From: Succinatimonas hippei
GTDB lineage: Bacteria; Pseudomonadota; Gammaproteobacteria; Enterobacterales; Succinivibrionaceae
DNA length: 19,416 nt
Assembly (NCBI GenBank): GCA_004557545.1
Contig: SFGV01000035.1
Span: 1 to 19,416 of the forward strand
Direction: 5' to 3'
A program made the translations under genes and the position numbers. Positions 1 to 8,282 of the stretch are shown in pieces (position 1 is the first letter of the stretch; each line of letters opens with the position of its first letter). Below the pieces are notes generated by a model, which was not told the origin of the DNA, searched no databases, and saw only the letters and a program-made list of their open reading frames with translations.

Positions 1-515
1 CATCATCAACCCGCTCATTGTCGCCTTCTGCACCCACAAAAACCCGTTCCCGCTTATCGGCACCTGCATTGCCAACAGCGCCGTGACCGCGTTCTTTACA
101 AGATCATCTGCGGCCAACCTGCCGGTTAACATGGAGCTTTGCAAGAAGCTTAATCTGCCCAAGGAGACCTACTCCATTTCAATTCCGCTTGGCTGCACCA
201 TCAATATGTCAGGCGCCGCGGTAACCATAGTTGTCATGACCATGGCCGCCGCCAATACCGTCGGGATCCACGCCGATTTCGGATCTGCCCTGCTCATGTG
301 CGTTGCCTCCGTGCTCTGCGCCTGCGGCACCTCCGGCATCGCCGGCGGCTCGCTCATGCTGATCCCGCTTGCCTGCTCAATCTTCGGCATCAACAACGAC
401 ATCGCCATGCAGGTAGTCGGCATCGGCTTTATCATCGGTCTTCACCGCCGCGGCCTGCATGCGTGATGAGCGCATGGGCAAGGGCCAGAAGATCGAGCCT
501 GCGGAAAACAAATAA
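1..515 (+). pseudogene. sstT: Serine/threonine:Na+ symporter SstT, 3' part, with a C-terminal deletion/frameshift
   Basis: The reading frame is open from base 2 and encodes the C-terminal part of a dicarboxylate/amino acid:cation symporter (DAACS family). SstT imports serine and threonine with Na+ across the inner membrane. Recognisable stretches are INPLIVAFCTHKNPFPL, the conserved NLPVNM segment, the IPLGCTINMSGAAVT substrate-binding hairpin and NNDIAMQVVGIGFIIG. After that last glycine (437-439) the frame reads LHRRGLHA and stops at 466. In another frame, 441-515 reads FTAAACMRDERMGKG, which is how SstT proteins normally end. The intervening family motif (roughly VLQDSAETALNSSTDVL, 17 residues) is missing and one base remains, so about 50 nt were lost. 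The 5' part lies outside the window. The protein would lack helix 8 residues used in cation/substrate binding, so it is probably inactive unless the gap is an assembly error. Confidence 0.8.
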
Positions 516-534
516 CCTTTACTTGGAAAAACTC

Positions 535-564
535 AAACCCGGCGTCAGCCGGGTTTTCTGTCTT
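535..564 (+). terminator. Rho-independent terminator of sstT
   Basis: A perfect 9-bp stem AAACCCGGC / GCCGGGTTT with a GTCA loop (535-556) is followed by a T-rich tail (TCTGTCTT). It lies 20 nt after the original sstT stop at 513-515, so it ends the sstT transcript and insulates the trb operon from it. Confidence 0.85.
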
Positions 565-854
565 AAAGAACCCTCTTTCTCAAACCCGGACACCTGCATT
601 ACGTAAAAATACCAAAAGCAGGGCTTTTCATATATTATTTTTGTACATCATATATTTATCTATAATACCGTTTATTTTAAATCACTGTTTTTCTCGTTTT
701 TTTGAGCAATTGGGTCCGCAGGATGGGTAAATCTTATTTTAAGTTGGCGCTTCTTATTGTTAACTAAGATATTTCTTACAAATTTCACCCAGAATAATTC
801 CGGCATGGTCAATTCTCTTTAGTCTGTAAACTTGCCTCCCAAAAAGAGGTGCTT
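565..854 (+). promoter_or_regulatory. AT-rich intergenic region; probable trb operon promoter region
   Basis: This 290-nt stretch has no convincing gene. It is much richer in A+T than both flanks. A perfect -10 box TATAAT lies at 661-666. The closest -35-like hexamer, TTGTAC at 641-646, is only 14 nt away, which is short. A second weak candidate is TTGGCG near 745 with AGATAT downstream. A GTTAAC palindrome sits near 760. The region is the only plausible place for the promoter of the ten-gene trb operon, but the exact start cannot be fixed by eye. Confidence 0.4.
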
Positions 855-1814
855 ATGTTCACAGACGATAGCTTTGAGGAGCTGGCCTCAGGCAGACTTA
901 AGGATGCCTTTGGAGATCAGATCCTAAATCTGCTTTACGATCCTCTGACGCTCGAGGTCATGGTCAATCCGGATGGTTCAGTATTCTGCGAGCGCGAGGG
1001 CGGATCAGTAAGACGCGAGAGCCAGGTACGCCCCTCGCTTGCCCGGGAGGTGATCCTGACCTTAAGCGCGATGCGCGGCTCAGGTGAGCGGGATGAAAAG
1101 CTGTTCTCCTGTGAGCTGCCCTTTTGCAAGGCCCGTTTTGAAGGGATCCTGCCGCCTCTTTGTGAGGAGCCGTGCTTTTGTATCCGCCGTCACGGCTCAC
1201 TTAAGCTTACGCTGGAGGATCTCAGGGAAAATCGAATCATCTCAGAGGAGTGCGCGCTTTATTTAAAGGACGCGATAGCCAGGCGTCGTTCCATCATCGT
1301 ATGCGGCAGAACCGGCTGTGGCAAAACCACCTTCATGAACGCGCTTTTAAACGAGGCCGCCAGCTTAAATCCGGATGACCGCGCCATCTGCATCGAGGAT
1401 ACCCCCGAGCTTACGCTCCACTTTAAAAATTCCGTAAAGCTTAAGGCCTGTGACGGGACTGATCCGGGGGCGCTGGTCCGCGCGACCTTAAGAATGCGTC
1501 CTGACCGCATCATCATAGGCGAGGTGCGCGGATGCGAGGCGCTCGATCTCATAGACGCGCTCTCCTCCGGTCATTCAGGCGCCATGACTACCATGCACGC
1601 GGGATCAGCGCAGGAGGCGTTAGGACGCCTTATGCTGCTTGCCTCCCGTCATCCCCGCTGCCCGCGCGCCATAGAACCGCTGATTGCCGGCGCTCTTGAT
1701 CTGGTGGTAGTTCTCAAATCCCGTCCCCGCAGGCAACTTGCGGAGCTCTGTGAGATCAAAGGCTTTAAAGACAGTTCATTTGTACTTGAAAATACAGGAG
1801 TTCAGTTATGCTGA
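855..1814 (+). CDS. trbB: TrbB, VirB11-family secretion ATPase of a P-type (IncP-like) T4SS
   Basis: This hexameric cytoplasmic traffic ATPase powers pilus assembly and substrate transfer at the inner-membrane face of a type IV secretion system. Walker A is GRTGCGKT at about residues 151-158. The Walker B region RIIIGEVRG has its glutamate near 223, followed by the His box SGHSGAMTTMHA. The N-terminal domain has the TrbB/VirB11 signature RFEGILPPL and FCIRRH. It has 319 residues, close to RP4 TrbB. The ATG at 855 is preferred because AAGAGG (844-849) lies 5 nt upstream; the GTG at 849 would overlap that site. The 3' end overlaps trbC by 7 nt. It is the first gene of the trb operon, as in RP4. 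Confidence 0.93.
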   Translation: MFTDDSFEELASGRLKDAFGDQILNLLYDPLTLEVMVNPDGSVFCEREGGSVRRESQVRPSLAREVILTLSAMRGSGERDEKLFSCELPFCKARFEGILPPLCEEPCFCIRRHGSLKLTLEDLRENRIISEECALYLKDAIARRRSIIVCGRTGCGKTTFMNALLNEAASLNPDDRAICIEDTPELTLHFKNSVKLKACDGTDPGALVRATLRMRPDRIIIGEVRGCEALDLIDALSSGHSGAMTTMHAGSAQEALGRLMLLASRHPRCPRAIEPLIAGALDLVVVLKSRPRRQLAELCEIKGFKDSSFVLENTGVQLC

Positions 1815-2221
1815 AAATTCTAAACCGGGTCCTGACAGCCCTGATTTTGTCTTTTCCCTTCGCCGCTCTCGCGTCAAATACCGGAGCCGGGGTGCTTCCG
1901 TATGAAAGCTGGCTTATCAGGATCCAGGAATCCCTTACGGGTCCCGTAGCTTTTTCCGTAGCGTTAATCGGCATCGTCACCTCGGGCGCCACGCTCATCT
2001 TTATGGGTGGCGAGATCGGGCGCTTCATGCGCTCGCTCATCTACATCGTCCTGGTTATGACCATGCTTGTCGGCGCGAACTCCCTGATGACCCAGTTTTT
2101 CCACGGGGCGGTCGTAGCCGACGCGTCTGTACCACCGCGCGAGGAGGCTATGAACTCTAGCCTTGGAGAAATCTCCTCACTCAATACCTTTTTAAACGAG
2201 AGAGTTCAGGAAAGCTGCTGA
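1808..2221 (+). CDS. trbC: TrbC, VirB2-type pilin precursor, predicted to be processed to a circular pilin
   Basis: This is the major pilin precursor, 137 residues. Residues 1-22 form a signal peptide ending in FAALA, cleaved before S23. The next segment, LPYESWL, TGPVAF and LIGIV, closely follows the RP4 pilin, with two membrane helices at about 47-66 and 75-92. The sequence ends its family likeness at TQFFHG (G100), followed by AVVADAS, which recalls the RP4 junction where a short AEIA tail is removed and the ends are joined. S23-G100 is exactly 78 residues, the length known for circular RP4 TrbC. AGGAG lies 7 nt before the ATG, inside the end of trbB, so translation is probably coupled. 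The residues after G100 would be discarded. The cyclising peptidase (TraF in RP4) is not in this window. Confidence 0.92.
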   Translation: MLKILNRVLTALILSFPFAALASNTGAGVLPYESWLIRIQESLTGPVAFSVALIGIVTSGATLIFMGGEIGRFMRSLIYIVLVMTMLVGANSLMTQFFHGAVVADASVPPREEAMNSSLGEISSLNTFLNERVQESC

Positions 2222-2505
2222 TGAAACGCTCACATGTCTACCGCTCCTTACTGCGCCCCTCACAGTTTTTAGGCTGTGACAGGGAGCTTACGATGAGCCT
2301 TTGCCTGATATGCGCGCTCGCGGCGTTCGCGTGCGCAAGCCTTGCCGGCGTCACGATCGCCTTCCTGCTGTTTTGCGCGGGCTTTTACGCGCTGCGCAGG
2401 ATGTCTCTTTCTGATCCCCTCGCGCGCGAGGTGTATTTGAGATCGCTGCGCTACGCGCGCTTCTATCAGGCAAAACCCGGAATTAAAAGGAAAAACCATG
2501 CTTGA
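2221..2505 (+). CDS. trbD: TrbD, VirB3-like inner-membrane T4SS protein
   Basis: A small inner-membrane protein of 94 residues. VirB3/TrbD proteins sit at the base of the secretion channel beside the VirB4/TrbE ATPase. An N-terminal hydrophilic part with VYRSLLRPSQFLGCDREL, typical of the family, leads into a hydrophobic hairpin at about residues 24-58. A basic C-terminal tail with DPLAREVYLRSLRYARFY follows. The start codon overlaps the trbC stop (TGATG), with AGGAAAG just upstream, and the end overlaps trbE by 8 nt, so C, D and E are translated as a block. The order between pilin and VirB4 is the same as in RP4. Confidence 0.88.
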   Translation: MKRSHVYRSLLRPSQFLGCDRELTMSLCLICALAAFACASLAGVTIAFLLFCAGFYALRRMSLSDPLAREVYLRSLRYARFYQAKPGIKRKNHA

Positions 2506-4990
2506 CGCCTCAGCAACCGCGATGACCGCCGGCATGATGTGCGCCGCCGGAGCCTTTTGCTGCGCCTGCGCCGCGGCAGCATTGCTGCCATCCCGCAAGG
2601 AACGCCGGGCTTTTCCTTATCTGCTTGATTATTCAAGTCTTGAGAAAGACGGAGTGGTAGCGCTCAAAACCGGAGCCCTGATGTCGGTGTTTGAGTGTTT
2701 TCCTCCGGATCTTGGAGATCTGCGGGAGAGTGAGCGCGATCTTTTACGCTCAAGACTTGCGGCGCTTTTTTTAAGGTGCGACGCTGACACCGTGATCGCA
2801 TCTGACGTAGTACGCGACTGCGTTGTGCCCAGAGTTCTTCCGTATGAAGGGCCTGAGGGAACCGCGCTGCTTGAGAAAGCCAGAGATAAGCATCTTACGA
2901 ACCTGAGCTTTTTCCATAACCGCTTTTATATATGCTTCATCAAAAAAAACGCGACCTCAGCTCCGCTCCCTGACCAAAGCCCGGAAACCTTCAAAGCTGA
3001 CGAACTCTCAAAAGATCTAAAGCTCTTTCTTAAAAACCGCGACGCCTTTTATGACAGCCTGTCACTGTGCTATCCATGCTCGTTGCTTGGAGGCACAAAG
3101 GCTAAAGATCAGGAGCTGCTGTCATTTCTGTCACGCTGCGTGCTCTCAAGATCCCGACCTGTGGCTGTGCCTGACAATAGACAGTCGCTTGACGCGCTGC
3201 TTTCAAGTGAGGACTTCGTCCCGGGACTCTCACCCATGATAGGTCCCATGCGCGTAGCCTGCGTTTGCCTTGATCTCTACCCCGCGGATACTGTCAGCTG
3301 CGCGCTGGAGCGGCTGTTGTCACTTCCGTTTGCCCTCAGGATCTCAGCGCGCTGCCTGAGCTATGATCAGATGAAATCTGATCTCATCATGCGCCGCCGC
3401 CGGAGGATCTTTGAGCAGCGAAGACACGGTTTTCTAAATCAGATCTTCAACGTTGACGGCGGCCATGTTAATTCTGACGCGCAAAAACAGGCTGATGACG
3501 TAAACGCCGCGGTGGACTCTTTAAACTCACGCGATGAAGCGTTCGGAGCCCTCTCCTACGCGGTGATCATAGGCGCCTACAATATGACCGATCTTGATGA
3601 GCGCGTGCGGGCGTGCGTTCGCGCGATTGAGGAATGCGGGTTCGGCGCCAGAGTTGAAACCATCAACGCTACCGAATGCTATCTTGGATCGTTACCGGGA
3701 AACTTCAGGGCCAATATAAGACGCCCCCTGGTATCAAACAGCGTGCTTGCCGATCTGCTGCCTTTTTGCGGAACGTCCAGGGGTGAGGATCAAAGCCCTA
3801 ACCGTGGTTATAAAAACCGCGCTCCGCTGATGCAACTGAGAGCCAGAAGAGGAGAGCTTTTCTCACTGAACCTTCATAGCGAGGATCTGGGAAATACCAT
3901 CGTCATCGGTCCGCCCGGCAGCGGAAAATCAGTACTGTTAAACGCCCTCATAAACTCGCTTTTACGCTACCGCGGCATGCGGGTTTGGGCCTTCGAGCGA
4001 GGGCTTTCGCTCTACGCTCTCTGCCACTGCGCCAACGGTACGCACACAACGCTCGATGGCGGCGCCAGACTCTGCCCTTTAAAGGATTTGGAAACGCCTG
4101 AGGCTCTAAACCGCGCCTCTGACTTCATCATGAACCTCTGCTGTATGGAAAACAGCGATAAGAGAGCGTCTGACGAGAAGGCCATACGCGACGCTTTGCA
4201 GCTTCTATCCGAAAAATCCGTTAATACCCGCACGCTCTCTGATTTCAGCATGCTCTGTGAGAGTAAAGCTGTCCGTCTTGCCATAAAGCCCTGGCTTAAG
4301 GGAAACGGAGGCGGCGGGATCCTTGACGGAGATGACGATCCTTCTCTTGAGGCATCGTTATGCGTTTTTGAGTGCGGCGGGCTTTTTTCTCGCAAACGCG
4401 AATGCGCGATGGTGCTCAGGCATCTTTTAGGACGCATTGGGAGGATCTGTGAGAGTGATGACAACCCCGGCGCCATTGTGCTGGATGAGGCCTGGATCAT
4501 GTTAAAGGATGAGGTTTTCAGGGAGGATCTCATCTCCTGGCTCAAGACCCTGAGAAAGCACAACACGCTTGTGATCATCTCATCCCAGTCATTGTCGGAT
4601 CTTGACGAAGGTGGTCACGCGGACGCCCTGCTTGACTGCGCCAAGACCAGAATTTTTCTGCCTAATCCTGACGCCTTGGGAGATCTGATGGCCCATCGTT
4701 ACGAGAAGGCCGGGCTTAACGCAAATGAGATCTCCGATGTAGCGCGCGGAGTGCCAAGACGGGATCTCTTCTTAAAAAAGGACGGACATTTCTCACGCTT
4801 AAACCTCGCTCTGTCTGAGGAGGAACTTGAGATCTACTCGCTCTCAGGGGTATCGGCCATCACGCGGTGCCATAGGACGGATAAAAAAATCCCTCAAAGA
4901 ATATTGAATGGCGCGCCTGCCGATCAGGAGCGTTTAATACAAAGAACTCAAAAAAATGACGAGAGGAACGCGAGGCTGCCGAGCTTGTAG
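2498..4990 (+). CDS. trbE: TrbE, VirB4-family secretion ATPase
   Basis: The large ATPase of the T4SS, 830 residues, near the usual TrbE length of about 850. VirB4 proteins drive pilin extraction from the membrane and pilus assembly with VirB11. A hydrophobic N-terminal segment (about 8-30) and the family start RRAFPYLLDYSSL, DGVVALKTGALM are present. Walker A is GPPGSGKS at 471-478, and Walker B is IVLDEAW with D663/E664. The motif LRKHNTLVIISSQSLSDL and the C-terminal PNPDA segment, standard for VirB4, follow. AGGAAAA precedes the ATG at 2498. The gene ends at 4990 and is followed by an 18-nt gap, one of two small gaps in the operon. No truncation is seen. Confidence 0.93.
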   Translation: MLDASATAMTAGMMCAAGAFCCACAAAALLPSRKERRAFPYLLDYSSLEKDGVVALKTGALMSVFECFPPDLGDLRESERDLLRSRLAALFLRCDADTVIASDVVRDCVVPRVLPYEGPEGTALLEKARDKHLTNLSFFHNRFYICFIKKNATSAPLPDQSPETFKADELSKDLKLFLKNRDAFYDSLSLCYPCSLLGGTKAKDQELLSFLSRCVLSRSRPVAVPDNRQSLDALLSSEDFVPGLSPMIGPMRVACVCLDLYPADTVSCALERLLSLPFALRISARCLSYDQMKSDLIMRRRRRIFEQRRHGFLNQIFNVDGGHVNSDAQKQADDVNAAVDSLNSRDEAFGALSYAVIIGAYNMTDLDERVRACVRAIEECGFGARVETINATECYLGSLPGNFRANIRRPLVSNSVLADLLPFCGTSRGEDQSPNRGYKNRAPLMQLRARRGELFSLNLHSEDLGNTIVIGPPGSGKSVLLNALINSLLRYRGMRVWAFERGLSLYALCHCANGTHTTLDGGARLCPLKDLETPEALNRASDFIMNLCCMENSDKRASDEKAIRDALQLLSEKSVNTRTLSDFSMLCESKAVRLAIKPWLKGNGGGGILDGDDDPSLEASLCVFECGGLFSRKRECAMVLRHLLGRIGRICESDDNPGAIVLDEAWIMLKDEVFREDLISWLKTLRKHNTLVIISSQSLSDLDEGGHADALLDCAKTRIFLPNPDALGDLMAHRYEKAGLNANEISDVARGVPRRDLFLKKDGHFSRLNLALSEEELEIYSLSGVSAITRCHRTDKKIPQRILNGAPADQERLIQRTQKNDERNARLPSL

Positions 4991-5008
4991 CCTTACGCGC
5001 TGTTATCT

Positions 5009-5659
5009 ATGAGAAAAAGATCTTCTTCGGCGCTCGCGCTTGATCTTATAAACACCAGGATCGTGCGCGCGCTGCTTCCGATGGCTTTCGGATTTACAGG
5101 ATGCGCCTTTGGCTTTATAAGCCTGTGCGCGTATATCAGTCTCGCGTCAGAAACCAGGATTGTTCCTTATGTAATAACGGTCGATCGTACCGGAGCTGTG
5201 ATCTCCCGTGACGATCTGAAAGCCGAAAAAACGATCCCGGAGGCCGCTCTGGCGTCAGATCTGGCGTCTTTTATATGCGATCTCAGGACTGTCACAGAGG
5301 ATAGCAATTTAAGGGCAAGAGCCGTGCGCCGGGTGTACTCGCGCCTGCGCGATGGAACACAGGCGATGGACGCGGTTGAGAAATATTACTTATCCCTGCG
5401 CACTGATGAGCCCAGAGCGCAGACAGACGTATGTATCGAAAACATCATAAGAGTGTCTGATGACAGCTTTCAAATCGACTGGAGCGAGAGATCCGAGGCA
5501 AACGAGACACTAATGCGCTCTCACCTCACCTACGCTGTCGCGCCTGATGGCGGATCATCTCTTGAAGCTCTGAAATTAAATCCGCTTGGCGTGCGCGTCA
5601 CCGCCATCTCACAAAGCCAGCGCGTCGCTTCCCAAAAGAACCTGAAGGAGGGATCGTGA
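5009..5659 (+). CDS. trbF: TrbF, VirB8-like inner-membrane/periplasmic T4SS core protein
   Basis: A bitopic inner-membrane protein of 216 residues. VirB8-type proteins nucleate assembly of the secretion channel. A short basic cytoplasmic end (MRKRSSSA) is followed by one membrane helix at about 22-46 and a periplasmic VirB8 fold with RIVPYVITVDRTGAV, the start typical of the family, then ATEDSNLRARA-like helices and a C-terminal NPLGVRV motif. RP4 TrbF is longer at its N-terminus. No clear ribosome site precedes the ATG at 5009 (TTACGCGCTGTTATCT), unlike the other trb genes, so it may depend on ribosomes arriving from trbE. Its end overlaps trbG by GTGA. Confidence 0.88.
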   Translation: MRKRSSSALALDLINTRIVRALLPMAFGFTGCAFGFISLCAYISLASETRIVPYVITVDRTGAVISRDDLKAEKTIPEAALASDLASFICDLRTVTEDSNLRARAVRRVYSRLRDGTQAMDAVEKYYLSLRTDEPRAQTDVCIENIIRVSDDSFQIDWSERSEANETLMRSHLTYAVAPDGGSSLEALKLNPLGVRVTAISQSQRVASQKNLKEGS

Positions 5660-6546
5660 GTTTTAAGACAGTATCCGTACTTTTAATGATGGTCATGAGC
5701 GCGGCTGCCTTTGCCGACTCTGACGCCTATCTTTATGAAACCGCCGATGGAAGCAGGCTTGACGCGATGGATCAGAGACTACTGTCTTCTTTAAAAAAGG
5801 AGTCAAAACGCGCTCTTGAGGGAAATTCTTATAACCCCGGGGAAGTTGTTTTCAGCTTTGGCGGCGGACACCACAGTGTGGTATGCGCGGTTTTGGAGCT
5901 GTGTGATATCGCCCTTGAGGCCGGTGAAAAAATACTGGACGCTCAGATAGGAGACTCCGCGCGCTGGAGCGTTGACACCGCTTCATCCGGCAGCGGAAGC
6001 ATGAGAGTTCAGCATCTGGTGGTGAAACCTCTCTCCTCTGATATTCACACCTCACTTGTAGTCACAACCGATCGCAGAACCTATCACCTGAGGCTCAAAG
6101 CATCTTCAGATCAGTTCATGCCCTCTGTGCGTTTCTCTTACCCCGGAAGCGGGTTTTCGGCTCTAAGTGACAGCAGACACAATGACAGCTCAGTATCGCG
6201 CCTTAGTTTTAATGGAAATGACAGCTACCAGAACAACAGTGTCTTCAGATCAGAGGCCGAAACTTCAGATGACAGCGCTGATAGTGAAACGCTGCACGAC
6301 AGTGATTTTGAGATCACAGGGGACGAGGAGGCGATGCCCGAGCGGGTCTTTTTTGACGGAAGACGCACGATTGTCCGCATGGCAACTGGAACCTTACCCA
6401 TGCCCGTGCTTCTGCTGCCCGGCAACAGCGCGAATTACCGGGTCAAGGGCAACGACTACATCATAGACGGCAGGCTTAAAACCTGCTCTTTGATCCTAAA
6501 AGACGGCGATCAGACCTACAAAACGGAGATAACTCATGTCGGATAA
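5656..6546 (+). CDS. trbG: TrbG, VirB9-like periplasmic/outer-membrane T4SS core protein
   Basis: A component of the outer-membrane core complex, 296 residues, equal to the family length. The GTG start overlaps the trbF stop and has AAGGAGGG just upstream. A signal peptide covers residues 1-20 (cleavage after AAAFA). The N-terminal VirB9 domain has ILDAQIGDSARW and VQHLVVKPLSSDIHTSLVV, TDRRTYHLRL. The C-terminal domain has RVFFDGRRT, NYRVKGNDYIIDG, which in relatives binds the VirB7 lipoprotein and VirB10. Between them lies an unusually long Ser/Asp/Asn-rich linker (about residues 170-225) of low complexity. It would form a ring with TrbH and TrbI. Confidence 0.9.
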   Translation: MSFKTVSVLLMMVMSAAAFADSDAYLYETADGSRLDAMDQRLLSSLKKESKRALEGNSYNPGEVVFSFGGGHHSVVCAVLELCDIALEAGEKILDAQIGDSARWSVDTASSGSGSMRVQHLVVKPLSSDIHTSLVVTTDRRTYHLRLKASSDQFMPSVRFSYPGSGFSALSDSRHNDSSVSRLSFNGNDSYQNNSVFRSEAETSDDSADSETLHDSDFEITGDEEAMPERVFFDGRRTIVRMATGTLPMPVLLLPGNSANYRVKGNDYIIDGRLKTCSLILKDGDQTYKTEITHVG

Positions 6547-6952
6547 AGCCAGAAAATCAGCGCTCCTTGCTCTTGCCTCTCTCTTGCTCATAGGCTGCGC
6601 CTGCTCTGTGGAAGGAAGCGCGGGAAAGAGCGATCCTGACAGCTTTATGACCAGGCGATTGCAGATCCCGGTGAGAAGCATGACCCTTGAGATGGGAAGA
6701 AACGGACTTCTGCGCGCTCACATGAAAGCCGGAGGGATCTACATGTCAGTATTAAAGGACGCCTTAATCTCAGGAGGATTTGAGCCTTGTGATACAACAG
6801 ACTGTGACGAAAGCGTGCTGCTTGAGGTTGAGGATCAGGGGCTTTTGGCTTTGGTGACCATTAAAACCAGCAAAATCACCTTAAGCCAGCTTTGGGATTT
6901 CTCGTCAGGATCTCCGCGTCCTTATTCACAGCCTGTCGCCATGGGGGTCTGA
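6536..6952 (+). CDS. trbH: TrbH, VirB7-like outer-membrane lipoprotein of the T4SS
   Basis: A predicted lipoprotein of 138 residues. The signal peptide ends in the lipobox LLIGC, with Cys21 as the acylated residue. TrbH holds the position in RP4 between trbG and trbI and is taken as the VirB7 counterpart anchoring the core ring to the outer membrane. The body has two cysteines close together (PCDTTDCDE), possibly a disulfide. Sequence likeness to RP4 TrbH is weak; the call rests on position, length and lipobox. The ATG lies inside the end of trbG, with GGAGA a few bases upstream. One base separates it from trbI. Confidence 0.75.
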   Translation: MSDKARKSALLALASLLLIGCACSVEGSAGKSDPDSFMTRRLQIPVRSMTLEMGRNGLLRAHMKAGGIYMSVLKDALISGGFEPCDTTDCDESVLLEVEDQGLLALVTIKTSKITLSQLWDFSSGSPRPYSQPVAMGV

Positions 6953-6953
6953 T

Positions 6954-8282
6954 ATGAGAGGACAAAACCGTTTGTTAAAAGAAGGTTCCATAAGCCGTCT
7001 GCCGCTTTTGATCGGAATTGGTATCGCCGCCGCCGCGCTTATTACCATCTTTTACGCAGGTCATGCCGCGTCATCAAAACCAGACAATTCCTCAGGACCT
7101 GTACAGATGAGTAAAGCAGGGGGCGAGCTTAAAGCCATGCTCGAGCGCGGGGATGAGGTCATAAAAAAAGATGAGGAGGCGAGGCTTAAGCGCGAGAAAT
7201 TACAAGCAGGTCCCCAGAATGAAGATCTGACACCGCAGGAACTCAGGCAGAAGGCTCTGGCGCTTGAGGAGGAGGCAAGACAGGCCTCGGAGTACGCCGA
7301 CTCGCTTGAGGGAATAAAGCGCGATGAGAGCGCCAGCGCGGATTTTGAGAAGGACTACCGCGCATATATTGAGGATACCGATACAGACAATGCGAAAAAG
7401 AGCAAGCTCACGGTCAGATCTGGTAAGAGCACAGAGCGTCGTGGTATTGATGATGACAGAGAGCGGACTTACAGACAGAACAACTCTCAACGAGTGAGGG
7501 AATTTGAACAGGCGTTGCGATCTCCGTCGCGTATCGAGATAAAAAAGATCTCATCTGAAGACAACCACTCCTGGATGTCCAAAGGTGATGGAAAGAACGA
7601 GGGCAACGCGACGCGCTACCGTACACTCTCCGAGTACTCCGCTTTCTCGCAGTCTGACGGGGATTTTGTGCTTGACGCCAGGGTAACTCCCATGAAAACC
7701 CCCTGGTGCTTAAGACAGGGCAGCGTGATCCCTGCGGTACTCGTTAGCGCGGTCAATTCGGATCTGCCCGGGCTTGTAACAGCTCAGGTTCCATCAGATG
7801 TTCTTGACTCGGTATACGGTAAGGATGTGCTGATCCCGTCAGGCACGATGATCACAGGTCAGTACGGAGCTTCCCCGGGATACGGTCAGGAAAGGCTTTT
7901 CATTGCCTTTTCAAGACTGCTTTTTCCTGACGGAACCTCTCTCGCGATTGGCGCGATGCCCGGACAGGGAAAGGACGGAGCCGGTTTTGAGGCTGACGTG
8001 GACAATCACTTTTTAAGGCTCTTTACCGGATCTTTTCTGATCTCGGCTATCAGCGCCTCAGTCAGCGCCTCAGAGCGTAATAACGATGATGATTACAGCT
8101 ACGGCTCGGCGCTTGGAGGAGAGGCCGCGGAAAGTCTTGGCGCAACGCTCTCCAAGATCCTCGATCGCAATTTGAATCTCTCGCCAACCTTAAACGTTAA
8201 ACCCGGATACAGCTTCAGCGTCGCGGTCACCAAAGACATCTATTTCAACGGTCCCTACGGAACGGGAGATTTTTCAAAATGA
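6954..8282 (+). CDS. trbI: TrbI, VirB10-like T4SS scaffold protein
   Basis: The protein spans from the inner to the outer membrane and transmits energy through the core complex; 442 residues, near RP4 TrbI. One membrane helix lies at about 17-38 (LPLLIGIGIAAAALITIF). A long, highly charged and probably coiled-coil periplasmic linker occupies about 60-200. The conserved VirB10/TrbI C-terminal domain begins at about 245 with LRQGSVIPAVLV, NSDLPGLVTAQV, VLIPSGTMITGQYG, then YGQERLFIAFSRLLFPDGTS and GAMPGQGKDGAG. The hydrophobic FLISAISASVSA stretch (about 360-372) is where relatives cross the outer membrane. It ends with an ATGA overlap onto trbJ. Confidence 0.93.
   Translation: MRGQNRLLKEGSISRLPLLIGIGIAAAALITIFYAGHAASSKPDNSSGPVQMSKAGGELKAMLERGDEVIKKDEEARLKREKLQAGPQNEDLTPQELRQKALALEEEARQASEYADSLEGIKRDESASADFEKDYRAYIEDTDTDNAKKSKLTVRSGKSTERRGIDDDRERTYRQNNSQRVREFEQALRSPSRIEIKKISSEDNHSWMSKGDGKNEGNATRYRTLSEYSAFSQSDGDFVLDARVTPMKTPWCLRQGSVIPAVLVSAVNSDLPGLVTAQVPSDVLDSVYGKDVLIPSGTMITGQYGASPGYGQERLFIAFSRLLFPDGTSLAIGAMPGQGKDGAGFEADVDNHFLRLFTGSFLISAISASVSASERNNDDDYSYGSALGGEAAESLGATLSKILDRNLNLSPTLNVKPGYSFSVAVTKDIYFNGPYGTGDFSK

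Noticed and set aside
723..767. Possible 14-codon leader peptide (MGKSYFKLALLIVN) upstream of trbB
   Set aside because: The ribosome site is weak, no attenuator hairpin follows, and such short frames are common by chance.
4940..5010. Programmed frameshift at the A7 run near the end of trbE
   Set aside because: The alternative frames meet stops at once or have no link to trbF; trbE already has family length.
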